Assembly: GCA_021650895.1 (NCBI GenBank)
Contig: CP091278.1
Span: 1,641,659 to 1,705,658 of the forward strand
Length of the DNA stretch: 64,000 bases
Direction: 5' to 3'
Source of the DNA: Candidatus Jettenia sp.
GTDB taxonomy: Bacteria; Planctomycetota; Brocadiia; Brocadiales; Brocadiaceae
Shown: piece by piece, positions 9,881 through 19,504 of the stretch
Numbering within the stretch: the first letter of the stretch is position 1
How the letters are laid out: each line of letters starts with the position of its first letter
Position numbers and translations under genes: made by a program
The notes under the pieces: generated by a model
What the model was told of the DNA's origin: nothing
The model's input: the letters and a program-made list of their open reading frames with translations, nothing else
The model's database searches: none

Positions 9881-11809
9881 TTACTGAATTTTCAATTCCT
9901 CTGCTACTGATGGAAATTTTTCGATATCGGTATGAGGTAAAAAGTTTGCCGATATATATTCTTCCATATATTTATTGTTATTCATAAGATCGAAATACGT
10001 CATCTTTGATGCAATCGCCCTCGATACTTCATAAGCATCTTTGGAGAAGAGAGACATTTTAGCACCAATTACAGAGGTATTTCCAACAAACTGAACTTTC
10101 GAAATAGAGATATCAGGCAGCATTCCAATGGTGATTGCACTTCGTACATCCAAATAGTTACCAAACCCCCCGGCAAGGTATAGCTGCTCGATATTGTTTA
10201 TATCCATACCCATAGATTCAATTAATGTGGAAATCGCCGAATAGATAGCAGCCTTAGATCGTATAAGATTTTGAATATCGGCTTGTGTAATGACTATATC
10301 CTTTTTTGTGGCAGTTTCGCTTTTATCTACCAGGATAAACTCATATCCATTATCTGTTTTTCTTAACCGGTCTGTATCTATTCCTTTCTGGAAATTTCCT
10401 GTCCTGTCAATAACACCACTTCTTACAAGAGTGGCCAAACAATCCAGCAATCCTGAGCCGCATATCCCACTCGGAGGAGTATCACCAATTGTCTTGTAAT
10501 TAACGTCAAAATTCTTTGTTATGTTTATCTTTTCTATAGCGCCTTTCGCTGCCCGCATGCCACATGAAATACCACTACCCTCAAAGGAAGGCCCCGCCGA
10601 CGCTGAACAGCATACCATCCAATCTTTATTACCCAGTACAATTTCGCCATTGGTACCTATATCAATAAGGAGTGACAATGCCTCAGCCTTATCTAACCGT
10701 ATAGCAAGAACACCGGATGTAATATCACCACCCACATATGCCCCAACACAGGGCAGTGTATACAGCAAACCCTGATTATTAGTTTTTATACCTACTTCAG
10801 CAGCCCGGAGAGGAGGTATAAAACTGACGGACGGAAGATATGGTTCTTTTCTGATATTCGTAGGGTCTAAACCTACCAGGAAGTGAGTCATTACCGTATT
10901 TCCAGCACAAACAACAGCACCGATATCATGAATACTTAACTTATTCCTTTTAACAAGTGTGGATATCAGATGATTTATATCTTCTATGAGAACCTCTTGC
11001 ATAATGTCCATTGCATCATGCTGCTCAGCATGGATAATTCTCTGGATGTAGTCATCTCCATACTTGATTTGAGAATTATAGGTAGCTTCAATATCAATAG
11101 TCTCTGCGCGACAAAGGTCCAGAAGATGAGCTACCACGGTAGTTGTACCAACGTCTACAGCAACACCGTAGTTATTTGCACTCACATCCCCCGCCTGTAC
11201 CTCAAGGACCTCAACAGAAGAGCCCCGATATCCAAGGGTAACTGTAACCTTCCATTTACTATTCCTCAAAATAGCAGGCAAATGTTTCAGGACGGTGAAA
11301 TTTGTTGTCAAATTTTCTAACGGGATATCTGTCTTAACCATAATATCCTGACAGAGTCTTTCATAATCTGCCATACTATCATCCAGGCTGGGGAGAGATA
11401 ACTCCAGATACAGCTTGCTCACCAGAGGATTTTGCTTAAATTGTTCTGCTCCCAGACTGACCGCTGCAAGTGAACCCGGGAATTGCGGATAATCACTAAC
11501 AAGAATTTGACTTTTATCAAGCCTTGATTCCTCAGGTATTAAAACCTCCAGGTCATCAACTACTTTTGTCCTACAAGCAAGGACATATCCTTGCTTTACC
11601 TCTGCTGCAGAAATATGAGTAGTTGGCATACTATCTACCTTGCCACTTTTCAGGATTACCTTACATTTACCGCAGGTGCCATCACCACCACAGAGGGCAT
11701 TGATAAACAAATCGCCCTTGTAGGATGCATCAAGAATGGTTTTCCCTTCTTCAATATCAACCGTAACTTCACTGGGAAGAAAATTTATTTTATAATGTGA
11801 ATTTTTCAA
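9881..11809 (-). CDS. Reductive activator of the corrinoid iron-sulfur protein (RACo/RamA-like, DUF4445)
   Basis: Uses ATP to drive reduction of inactive Co(II) back to Co(I) in the corrinoid protein. The 642-residue protein has an N-terminal plant-type [2Fe-2S] domain with Cys40, Cys46, Cys49 and Cys79, a linker, and a C-terminal ASKHA ATPase part containing VDVGTTTVVAHLLDL, LLIDIGTNGEIVLG, SASAGPSFEGSGISCGM and AGGFGNYLD. These are hallmarks of the RACo family. The start is a TTG without a good Shine-Dalgarno sequence, so the exact N-terminus is uncertain by a few residues, although the ferredoxin domain requires a start near here. It sits between acsC and cooC, as in acetogen acs clusters. 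Confidence 0.93.
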   Translation of the reverse strand: MKNSHYKINFLPSEVTVDIEEGKTILDASYKGDLFINALCGGDGTCGKCKVILKSGKVDSMPTTHISAAEVKQGYVLACRTKVVDDLEVLIPEESRLDKSQILVSDYPQFPGSLAAVSLGAEQFKQNPLVSKLYLELSLPSLDDSMADYERLCQDIMVKTDIPLENLTTNFTVLKHLPAILRNSKWKVTVTLGYRGSSVEVLEVQAGDVSANNYGVAVDVGTTTVVAHLLDLCRAETIDIEATYNSQIKYGDDYIQRIIHAEQHDAMDIMQEVLIEDINHLISTLVKRNKLSIHDIGAVVCAGNTVMTHFLVGLDPTNIRKEPYLPSVSFIPPLRAAEVGIKTNNQGLLYTLPCVGAYVGGDITSGVLAIRLDKAEALSLLIDIGTNGEIVLGNKDWMVCCSASAGPSFEGSGISCGMRAAKGAIEKINITKNFDVNYKTIGDTPPSGICGSGLLDCLATLVRSGVIDRTGNFQKGIDTDRLRKTDNGYEFILVDKSETATKKDIVITQADIQNLIRSKAAIYSAISTLIESMGMDINNIEQLYLAGGFGNYLDVRSAITIGMLPDISISKVQFVGNTSVIGAKMSLFSKDAYEVSRAIASKMTYFDLMNNNKYMEEYISANFLPHTDIEKFPSVAEELKIQ

Positions 11810-11941
11810 TAGTATTATTTAACATATATAAAATTTTAAATGAGGATAACGGCTTTCACTGATAAACACAGACAATTTCTTTCTTCTTATTAAGATCTAC
11901 ACAATCTGTATCCAATATCACTATTCTATAAAAATATATTT

Positions 11942-13282
11942 TTAAGGCTTCCACACAGTTTTTAGATACGAGGCGAGACCCGATGCCTCCCGCGGCCCAA
12001 CCATTATCTCCCAACCGAGGGTCTCTTGCAATTTTCCAGACATCACAGCTACCAGCCCCGGAATGATAAGTTTTCTGTGCTTTACTTTCGTCTCCACCTG
12101 AGCATCTGCCATAGCCTTGGCAACAACTTTATCATTCAATTTGTCACCAGAATATGCCGTCAACACCGAGGTACCACCGGTATCTACGGATAATATGAAC
12201 GCAGGAATGCGACTTCCCTCAACCTCACCTTCGACCGTATAATAAGTAAGCGAGAAATTTGTTGTGAATAAAACCGGAGAATCTTCCTTAGCGTCCCCCA
12301 CGGCATATAATTTTGGTTCAACCTGAATGGGTTTTTGTGGATCAGTAAATATATTTGTCCTGACAGTAAGCAATGGCATAATTCCCCATGACTCACAATT
12401 ATTGACCACAACAATACCAGCGTACTTTACCAGATAGGTACTGGCCATTGAAATTTCCTGAAATGTATCATCATCACAGGCAAAGGTGATCATAGGAAAC
12501 CCAAGAGCACGGAAATTTTTCTTTAATGCAGCCCTTCTTATCCTGGTTAGTTTCTGAAGTACCTCTTTCGGTTTGTCACCGCTCACATCTAATACAATCT
12601 CTTCAACACCGGCCTTCTTTACCCGTTCAGCCAGATCAGCGAGCTCTTCAAGCGTTGGGGCAGTTACCGTCATAGGGCAATTCTTTTCCTTCGCTAGCGC
12701 CGCCATAGATTCGCAATTTCCTGCATTTGCACCGTGAATCAAAGGCCTCTTCTCAGCGCAGTTTGCCAGAGCTGCTCTCATATTATCAACAGAGGTACTG
12801 CTCAAAATAATATTCAAATGAGAGCCACTACTGATTTTCTTTGCCGCTTCAGCAAATTTTTCTGCACTATTACTCTTGTTGATAATTGCAACGAGATCAA
12901 TCTCGATCTCTGTACCAACACGGGCCATTTTTAAATTATTGATCTTCTTTAAACGATTATCAAAAGCAGCATCATCCAGATCATCATGAATAGTAACGGC
13001 TATGCCTGTAGGATGATAAAATTTTTCTTCATGCCTGAACAATACATTTTCTTCACCGGTCTCCACTTTCCTGGCACCTGTACCGACAGTTACAAGTTTA
13101 ATTGGAGGCGCAGAGGCAGCTCCCAAAACTCTCTTAGCCTCTTCACTCACATCAGGACAATCCGACAGGTTTGCCTTTTTTTGCGCCAATTGCATAGCAA
13201 ATGCCAGACATGTGGGTCTTCCACACTTTTTACAATTTGTTTTGGGAAGTAATTTGTAAATGTCTAATCCAGTTAGTGCCAT
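11942..13282 (-). CDS. acsC: Corrinoid iron-sulfur protein large subunit (CODH/ACS gamma, AcsC)
   Basis: Large subunit of the corrinoid iron-sulfur protein. Cys17, Cys20, Cys25 and Cys42 (TNCKKCGRPTC ... DCPD) bind the low-potential [4Fe-4S] cluster that reduces cobalt, followed by a TIM barrel and a C-terminal cobalamin-binding Rossmann-like region rich in GGTSVLTAY and LIIPG motifs. The length of 446 residues is normal. AGGA precedes the ATG by nine bases. It is separated from acsB by clpP on the same strand. Confidence 0.95.
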   Translation of the reverse strand: MALTGLDIYKLLPKTNCKKCGRPTCLAFAMQLAQKKANLSDCPDVSEEAKRVLGAASAPPIKLVTVGTGARKVETGEENVLFRHEEKFYHPTGIAVTIHDDLDDAAFDNRLKKINNLKMARVGTEIEIDLVAIINKSNSAEKFAEAAKKISSGSHLNIILSSTSVDNMRAALANCAEKRPLIHGANAGNCESMAALAKEKNCPMTVTAPTLEELADLAERVKKAGVEEIVLDVSGDKPKEVLQKLTRIRRAALKKNFRALGFPMITFACDDDTFQEISMASTYLVKYAGIVVVNNCESWGIMPLLTVRTNIFTDPQKPIQVEPKLYAVGDAKEDSPVLFTTNFSLTYYTVEGEVEGSRIPAFILSVDTGGTSVLTAYSGDKLNDKVVAKAMADAQVETKVKHRKLIIPGLVAVMSGKLQETLGWEIMVGPREASGLASYLKTVWKP

Positions 13283-13387
13283 TCTTTACTATCCTTTCGC
13301 ATAAATAACTATTGCCAAAACCTGACCACAGAAAAAATCTTTATCGTTTTACTATGGTCTCTGTATTCCGTCTTTCTCTTATCAAAC

Positions 13388-13436
13388 GAAAAACCACCCA
13401 TTTATCCTCTTTGAACGAAGAGGATAAAGGGTGGTT
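13388..13436 (-). terminator. Strong rho-independent terminator after clpP
   Basis: On the minus strand AACCACCC-TTTATCCTCTT pairs with AAGAGGATAAATGGGTGGTT, about 19 pairs with one bulge, and is followed by TTTTT. It lies roughly 45 bases past the clpP stop and upstream of acsC, so clpP transcripts should end here and acsC should have its own promoter. Confidence 0.85.
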
Positions 13437-13481
13437 ATACAATAATAAATCTTCCATTGGTATTGGGGCAGTTATCATACA

Positions 13482-14096
13482 TTATGCTTTTAAATCATCA
13501 CTCTTCTGTATGATTTTACTGACCAACCCATACTTGAGAGCCTCTTCTGCAGACATCCAAAAATTCCTCTTAGTATCTGTTTCTACCTTTTCCACGGATT
13601 GCCCCGTTTCTGCTGAAATTAACCGATTAATCTTTTCCCGGCATTTGAGTATTTCATTCGCTTCAATTTGAATATCAGAAGCAGTTCCATGAATACCGGT
13701 AGAAGGCTGATGAATCAGAATACGCGCGCTGGGCAAGCTAAACCGGTTTTCTTTTCTCGCTCCGAGAAGGATAATTACAGCAGCGCTAGCAACAACTCCT
13801 GTACAGATAGCGTTTATTCTTGGTTTGACAAACCGCATCATATCGTAAATTGCAAAACCAGCATCCGCATCGCCGCCGGGGGAATTGATGAACATTTTAA
13901 TATGATCATCACTTTCCGCTTCAAGAAGTAAGAGTTGCGTCATGATCTGTTGCGCCATTTTCTTACTCACCTCATCCGTTACCATAACAGTGCGAGTTTT
14001 TAATAATTTTGAAACAAAATCTCCGCCTCGCTGCTTTTCCTTTTCTTCTCCGGCATCTTCATCTTTATTTCCTAATAATGGCATAGTAAAAATCAT
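13482..14096 (-). CDS. clpP: ClpP-family serine protease with a Ser-His-Asn triad
   Basis: Proteolytic ring subunit of an ATP-dependent Clp protease, 204 residues. Ser104 in TGVVASAAV and His129 in RILIHQPS align with the catalytic Ser and His. The third triad position, in DTKRNFWMS, is Asn178 where Escherichia coli ClpP has Asp171 (DTERDRF). Listeria ClpP1 is a known ClpP with Asn there and depends on partner ClpP2 for full activity, so this one may act in a mixed ring; that is inference. GGAG lies seven bases before the chosen ATG. The gene is oddly placed inside the acs cluster, with its own terminator. Confidence 0.93.
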   Translation of the reverse strand: MIFTMPLLGNKDEDAGEEKEKQRGGDFVSKLLKTRTVMVTDEVSKKMAQQIMTQLLLLEAESDDHIKMFINSPGGDADAGFAIYDMMRFVKPRINAICTGVVASAAVIILLGARKENRFSLPSARILIHQPSTGIHGTASDIQIEANEILKCREKINRLISAETGQSVEKVETDTKRNFWMSAEEALKYGLVSKIIQKSDDLKA

Positions 14097-14199
14097 GAAT
14101 AAACTCCACAGGTAAAAACAAAAAATATTACCAGCACAACACTCAATTTATCAAGATACTATAAAGCTGGCTATCATTAATATTGTTTAAGATAAATTT

Positions 14200-16023
14200 T
14201 TAGAACATCGGCGCTAGAACTAATGCAGGGTGATTAACCTTTTGCATGTACGTCAAAACCTCTTCCTCAGTCTGTGCAACGGTCTCATCGGCTATTTTAT
14301 TGAGAAAATCTTCAAGACCCATTTCTTCTGCCGTCTTAATAAGAGTTTCTGCTAACTCTTCCTTCAAGGCTTTAGGCATCCAAACAACACGCGCAAGGCC
14401 TCCGTCCGCAGAAATAAATTTTCTGCTACCCAAATAAAACTTGCTATGCCCCATAAAACCAGGGGTTTGCAATCCACCACCAACTGTTCCAGCAAGTGTG
14501 GAGAATTTCATACCACAAGGGGTCATTTCAGCAAAATCACGATCTACCACCATGATTCCATTGGTCATAGGTAACATAGCAGAAATACATTCAAAACATC
14601 CACAACTCGTCATCGGGTCTGTCATAATGCTGTACAAACTTACCTTTTCAAGCGATCTGTTCGAACCGTTGAATATAAACGAATTGGTACCTTCCCACTG
14701 CCCCAGTCTTTCATCAACAGTTTTTCCTCTTTCTATTGGTTGGTTTGGACCGGTGGGATTAATCTCATATCCAGCCTTTCCGTCCAACCAGCTAACAGAA
14801 CCACACAAACCAGAACGTTCTGGAGTAACAACACAAATGTGAGTAGGCGCAAAACTCTGACAGAGTGTACAGCTATAAAACATGCCAACCGAATCATCGG
14901 TCATACCTTTTAACCGTGCATCGCGTTCTGTGTATGCGGCACGCACATCTTTCAGAAGTCTTTCCACATCTTCTTTTTTCGTATATAAAGTCACCTGCAC
15001 CTTATCCAGAATGGCACCAAACTCACCATGGAATTTAGCATGAATGATATTCCCTATATGCTTGATCCTAAAACCTGCTTTAAAGGCTTCTTTACTGATA
15101 CGGTGACGAATAATATCCCTCTGGCCCATATGGAATAAACCCTGAGCTTCACCGAGGAATCGATGCATTTGCCGTTCAAAAATAGGTTCAAAGTCTGGCT
15201 GCATTTTTCGACCAGACACCTCAACCATGATACCCAAAGACACACCGGGGCCAGCGGGAATCTCATCCAAATCCGGACCTATAACCTGTATCTTGCCATC
15301 CTCAACCTCATCGATTTCTTTGGTGCACACATATTCAAAAGCAGGTACGCCAGGACCGCCAATCTCAATTTGCATATCCTCTTTCCGTATGCGTTCACCC
15401 TCAAAGGCAGGGCCATACGGGACAGGGATATCCAACTTATGAATTGATATCTTTAAGCCACGTACCTCGACACATTTATCAACAATCTTATCAACAGGCA
15501 CTTTAGAAACCACATGCTCATAGGTACAAACACCGGTAGGTAATATTTCAGGAATATCGATATTGGTAATCGTTGGAAAGCCATAGTTAATCGCACCTGC
15601 AGCATTTGCATATTGTTCATCAGTAACTTTAGTGCCCAATGCAAGGACAAAAGCAAAGATACGGTTCTTATTATACAGAAGATTCCTTTTAAAATCCCCC
15701 GGCGGGACATTACCAAACGAGAGAGCTGCCCTATTGGCAAAACCTAAGGCATATACTGCAGCGGAGGTCTCTTTTCCAAAAGGCACAAGACGAGTATCCC
15801 ATCCCATTTGGACACCTTTTTCAGCTAACTGTTCGGCAAAAGATACACCAAAATTATCAGATTGTATAAACACATAGAGATTTTTTTGCTGAAGCTCTCT
15901 TGCAATCTTGACGGCTGTATCTGCATCAGGAGCACACCCTACTATAGCAGCAAACCCTGGCGCCGTACCATCCACAAATTCAATACCCCGTTCACGCATA
16001 ATAACATCATCTGCTGCCCCCAA
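14200..16023 (-). CDS. acsB: Acetyl-CoA synthase subunit (AcsB), main part downstream of a frame break
   Basis: Catalytic subunit that joins CO, the corrinoid-bound methyl group and CoA into acetyl-CoA. This frame holds the central and C-terminal domains. The A-cluster ligands are present: the spacing C-x2-C-x8-C-x9-C in CTLCQSFAPTHIC and GLCG for the [4Fe-4S] cluster, and the CGC motif in TSCGCFEC for the distal nickel. The first residues of the real protein are in another frame at 16035-16382, and the two read as one AcsB of normal size if one base is added near 16038-16046. The TTG taken as start here is artificial: homology continues upstream in this frame as PVDGIWLGAADD. Either an assembly error or a disrupted gene. 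Confidence 0.93.
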   Translation of the reverse strand: MGAADDVIMRERGIEFVDGTAPGFAAIVGCAPDADTAVKIARELQQKNLYVFIQSDNFGVSFAEQLAEKGVQMGWDTRLVPFGKETSAAVYALGFANRAALSFGNVPPGDFKRNLLYNKNRIFAFVLALGTKVTDEQYANAAGAINYGFPTITNIDIPEILPTGVCTYEHVVSKVPVDKIVDKCVEVRGLKISIHKLDIPVPYGPAFEGERIRKEDMQIEIGGPGVPAFEYVCTKEIDEVEDGKIQVIGPDLDEIPAGPGVSLGIMVEVSGRKMQPDFEPIFERQMHRFLGEAQGLFHMGQRDIIRHRISKEAFKAGFRIKHIGNIIHAKFHGEFGAILDKVQVTLYTKKEDVERLLKDVRAAYTERDARLKGMTDDSVGMFYSCTLCQSFAPTHICVVTPERSGLCGSVSWLDGKAGYEINPTGPNQPIERGKTVDERLGQWEGTNSFIFNGSNRSLEKVSLYSIMTDPMTSCGCFECISAMLPMTNGIMVVDRDFAEMTPCGMKFSTLAGTVGGGLQTPGFMGHSKFYLGSRKFISADGGLARVVWMPKALKEELAETLIKTAEEMGLEDFLNKIADETVAQTEEEVLTYMQKVNHPALVLAPMF

Positions 16024-16034
16024 CCATATCCCGT

Positions 16035-16382
16035 CTACCGGGTGGGCCCGATTAAATATTTACAGGCCTCATAGATCTCTTCTGCAAAAAGTGTTGCCAT
16101 ACCCGCATCTAAGGTGTGACCCAGGTATGGAACCCAGTGTTTTTCAGCAGGCAATGGAGGTAACATACTCCTTGCTAAACCTATCACATGTACACAATCC
16201 TCTAAGGTTTTTACCGGAATACCCGTCATGGAATAAATGATAGGCAAATAATAGGCTGTATTGGGAAATTCCACTTTACAACCAGCTCCCTTTTGTGCAA
16301 TTGCTTCAGCAAGCTTTTTATCAGCTTTATCTACAATTTGGTATGCACCGCGAATAGCGGCGGAACAGATGATTTTTGACAT
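16035..16382 (-). CDS. acsB: Acetyl-CoA synthase subunit (AcsB), N-terminal fragment
   Basis: The 115-residue frame begins MSKIICSAAIRGAYQIV and contains EFPNTAYYLPIIYSMTG and WVPYLGHTLDAGMATL, the characteristic N-terminal domain of AcsB that docks on CO dehydrogenase. It stops at KYLIGPTR because the frame is lost in ACCCGGTAG. Adding one C there gives KYLIGPTPVDGIWLG and joins the main part. The real start is well supported: AAGGGG lies eight bases before the ATG. The gene begins 27 bases after the CO dehydrogenase stop, so the two are probably co-transcribed. Confidence 0.92.
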   Translation of the reverse strand: MSKIICSAAIRGAYQIVDKADKKLAEAIAQKGAGCKVEFPNTAYYLPIIYSMTGIPVKTLEDCVHVIGLARSMLPPLPAEKHWVPYLGHTLDAGMATLFAEEIYEACKYLIGPTR

Positions 16383-16409
16383 AAAAAATACCCCTTTAAA
16401 TCTTTTTTC

Positions 16410-18374
16410 TTAATGATGTCCAGGAACAGGTTTACACTCCCTTTCCAATGCTCTTCGTTCTGCCATATCATAGAGTTTTCTCTCTTTTGCCGTGTTTATA
16501 CCAAGCGCATCTCTCTTTTTCTCTATGTGATCCATCATCATCCTGCCTATCTTCTTCAGATCACGCTCGAAATCCCATCGCGCACCAACCATATCTTCCA
16601 TCTCTTTGGTTAATAACCTTTGCATATCGGGCGCACCAGCTACCGGAGAATTCATGCCAAAGACGATATAAATACCAGATGCTACAAAATACTGACCAAT
16701 AGCAATTGCCTTTTCGCTCATCCATTCCAAACATGCACCGGCAACCGGCAAATCACTAATATCGTTTCCTAAACCGCCTTCTTTTGCCATTTCAGAACAG
16801 GCTATCAAAATACGGCTATTATCGACACAGGCACCGGAATGAAGGACAGGTGGTATACCTACCGCTTCACAAACTTCCCGGAGCCCTTTACCGCATTCAT
16901 CTTTTAATTCAGGGATCATCAATCCACCGGAAGCGCATTGCCCCGCAGCACAACCCGTCGCCACTACTAATATGTTGTTGGCTATGAGTTCCCTTACCAG
17001 ATTTACGTAGTTCTGGTCACATGCGCCTGCCCTGGGGCTTGTACAACCGGCAATTCCCACAACACCGCGAATCCTTCCGTTTATGATATTATCGTTCAAA
17101 GGACGGTAACTTGCACGAAACCTGCCGCCTAACATATATTTAATTGTCTCATGGCTAAAACCAGCGATAAGGTTCGGCTCGGCACTACTCGGAATAAACA
17201 CCTTATTATTATCGCGGTTTTTATAGTTATCGATAGCCATCATAATAATCTTCTTTGCTGCTTCGAGGGCATGCTCATCGGTAAACTCTACATGTTCCGC
17301 ACCATCAATCTTTGCCTTTGATAAGGTCGTAACAAGCTTTGTATGGAAGTGCTTTGCAGTTTCAGCTAAAGCCTGCATCACACATTGTATATCAACAACC
17401 ATCAACTCCACCACACCAGTCGCTATAGCACCCTCCTGTATGGTCATATGGCCGGCCATAGGAATTCCATGCCGGACAAGAAGCTCGTTTGCAGTACAAC
17501 ACAGACCAGCAATCACAAGACCTTTTGCCCCCGTTGCATGTGCCGCTTTTATGACATCCGGATCACCCGAAGCAAGGACGATGGCTTCGGCAAGCTGAGG
17601 TTCATGCCCGTGAACAACGATATTTATATGGTCTTTTTTCATAACACCTAAGTTTGATCTTCCCTGTACAGGCTTCGGCGTACCGAACATAATATCCTGC
17701 AGTTCGGTTGCTATCATACAACCACCCCAACCATCCGCTAACGCCACGCGCATGGACTGCTTGGTAAGGTTCCGATAGTCCTGATCACCGCCCATCCCTG
17801 TTCGGTGCAAACTCTCAGTAACCTCACGGTCAATTGCTCTGGGCGCAATGCCTAATTTTTCCCATATCTTTTGACGCGCTTCCGGCGCCCTTTTAAGGAA
17901 CAACAAAGTACCATAGGGTTTTCCAAACTCCATTAATGCCATCTCGCCAACTTCTTCAGCGATTTCATTTATCTTGCGATCCTTTGTCTTCACACCAAAA
18001 CACTCAGCAACCATCATAAGTTTATCCACATCTTTAATACGGTAACCTGGTGCTTCACCCCTTGCGGTAGCAACTAAAAGGTGAGCTGCGGCACGCGCAT
18101 GGTCAGAGTGGCATGCAGTGCCAGCACCATTCATACGAAGATAATGCCGGGCCGCAAAGGTATTAGCATCAGCTCCGCAAACACCTTTCTTTGGTCCATT
18201 TCCAAAAGGATCGATATTGCATGGTCCATAGTTACAATGACGACAACACAATGCGAGGCTACCATATCCACACTGAGGAAGCTGGGCCTGGTATCTGTCA
18301 TACATGGTTTCTACTTTAATTTCTTTCATCCGATCAAGCATTACCTGATCCACTGTTTTTTGTTTTTCTTCCAT
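16410..18374 (-). CDS. acsA: Nickel-iron carbon monoxide dehydrogenase catalytic subunit (AcsA/CooS)
   Basis: Reduces CO2 to CO for acetyl-CoA synthase, or oxidises CO. The 654-residue protein has the N-terminal cysteine array for the D and B clusters (Cys35, Cys43, Cys44, Cys47, Cys52, Cys66 in CGYG, CCRHCNYGPC and GVCGADA) and the HSDHAR helix. Further on are GLCCTANELL, GIAGCTSPRAGACDQNY, ATGCAAGQCASGG and HSGACVDNSR, which supply C-cluster and proton-relay residues. The start is the ATG at 18374, because GGAGGA sits seven bases upstream inside a longer open frame. It is directly upstream of acsB, and a cooC precedes it. Confidence 0.96.
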   Translation of the reverse strand: MEEKQKTVDQVMLDRMKEIKVETMYDRYQAQLPQCGYGSLALCCRHCNYGPCNIDPFGNGPKKGVCGADANTFAARHYLRMNGAGTACHSDHARAAAHLLVATARGEAPGYRIKDVDKLMMVAECFGVKTKDRKINEIAEEVGEMALMEFGKPYGTLLFLKRAPEARQKIWEKLGIAPRAIDREVTESLHRTGMGGDQDYRNLTKQSMRVALADGWGGCMIATELQDIMFGTPKPVQGRSNLGVMKKDHINIVVHGHEPQLAEAIVLASGDPDVIKAAHATGAKGLVIAGLCCTANELLVRHGIPMAGHMTIQEGAIATGVVELMVVDIQCVMQALAETAKHFHTKLVTTLSKAKIDGAEHVEFTDEHALEAAKKIIMMAIDNYKNRDNNKVFIPSSAEPNLIAGFSHETIKYMLGGRFRASYRPLNDNIINGRIRGVVGIAGCTSPRAGACDQNYVNLVRELIANNILVVATGCAAGQCASGGLMIPELKDECGKGLREVCEAVGIPPVLHSGACVDNSRILIACSEMAKEGGLGNDISDLPVAGACLEWMSEKAIAIGQYFVASGIYIVFGMNSPVAGAPDMQRLLTKEMEDMVGARWDFERDLKKIGRMMMDHIEKKRDALGINTAKERKLYDMAERRALERECKPVPGHH

Positions 18375-18536
18375 ACAAAAATCCTCCATTATTATTTTTT
18401 ATGAATATCAGTACAACCCTAAGTTAGCTTATGCAGCTATACTGAATATTCACTCCATTTCTCTATTTCTTAATGATGAATGGAATGATACATTATAATT
18501 GTAAATGCATTATAAAATCAAGGGAAAATACAAACT

Positions 18537-19313
18537 CTAGCTGCCTTTTATACAATCTTCCAGCTTATCTTTTATTTGCTCAACTTCTGATAGCAATTGC
18601 TTATTTTCGGCGAAAGCTGCCCGCCCATCAATATCCGATTCAAGAATCCTGTCGCTATAGGAAATAAATCCCAAGACAGGCACACCGTTCAATCCTTTTT
18701 CGATCAATACTTTATGCTCTTTCGATGCCACCTTATTGCCCACTGCATAAATCGACTTAAGACCTATATCATCTGCTAATTTTTTGACTTGAAAAGCTGT
18801 TTGTATACTCTTCGAGCCAGGTTCTACTATTATAATTAAGGCATTTACTGCCCTTACCGTGGCACGACCAAGATGTTCTACTCCAGCTTCCATGTCCACA
18901 ATCACAACCTCATCCCGTTGCAAGATTAAATGACTCAGTAATGTCCTTAAGAAGGCGCTTTCCGGACACGCACAACCACCTCCGCCTCTTTTTACTGCAC
19001 CCAGTACCATGAGCTTTATACCATCTTGTTCCAGTGAAAATTTATCAGGCAAATCGGAAACAGTTGGATTTAACTGAAAGAACTTTCCGTATTCTTCAGA
19101 AGTAGCACCTGTACGCTCCTTTATCAATTCCTTCATCTGACTGATTGGTATTATTTCTGTTACATTTTTAATCCCCAGAGTTGCCGCTAAATTTGACACT
19201 GGGTCTGCATCTATTGCTATAACCCTTTTCCCACACTCTGTAAAAACCTTTGCCAATGCAGCCACGAAGGTTGTTTTTCCAACGCCTCCCTTGCCTGAGA
19301 CCGCTATTTTCAT
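18537..19313 (-). CDS. cooC: Second CooC-type nickel-insertion ATPase
   Basis: P-loop ATPase of the CooC/AcsF group, 258 residues. Walker A is SGKGGVGKTT (6-15), IDADPVSN follows, and GGGGCACPES contains the CXC metal-binding pair. VDMEAGVEHLGRATV is the conserved Walker B region of CooC. The ATG at 19313 is used; AAGGG precedes it by nine bases. It lies upstream of the CO dehydrogenase gene on the same strand and is the first gene of the cluster. It differs clearly from the other CooC at 8994-9785, so the pair is not a recent duplication. Confidence 0.93.
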   Translation of the reverse strand: MKIAVSGKGGVGKTTFVAALAKVFTECGKRVIAIDADPVSNLAATLGIKNVTEIIPISQMKELIKERTGATSEEYGKFFQLNPTVSDLPDKFSLEQDGIKLMVLGAVKRGGGGCACPESAFLRTLLSHLILQRDEVVIVDMEAGVEHLGRATVRAVNALIIIVEPGSKSIQTAFQVKKLADDIGLKSIYAVGNKVASKEHKVLIEKGLNGVPVLGFISYSDRILESDIDGRAAFAENKQLLSEVEQIKDKLEDCIKGS

Positions 19314-19504
19314 AATCAATTACCCTTTTCGTTCAAACCAATATTTTAATGAACACTATGCCAGCTATTTGTATTATGTAATCATTATTATTTACCAATA
19401 ATATTATGTATAAAGTTTAGCAAATAACTAAATAATAACCAAGAAAATTTCAAAAATAACCATTCATTATTTGATCTATTTTTCTTTTTATACACTTCCA
19501 TAAA

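Noticed and set aside
16038-16046. Programmed frameshift in acsB
   Set aside because: The zero-frame codons at the joint do not form an X-XXY-YYZ slippery heptamer, and acsB is not known to use frameshifting; one missing base is simpler.
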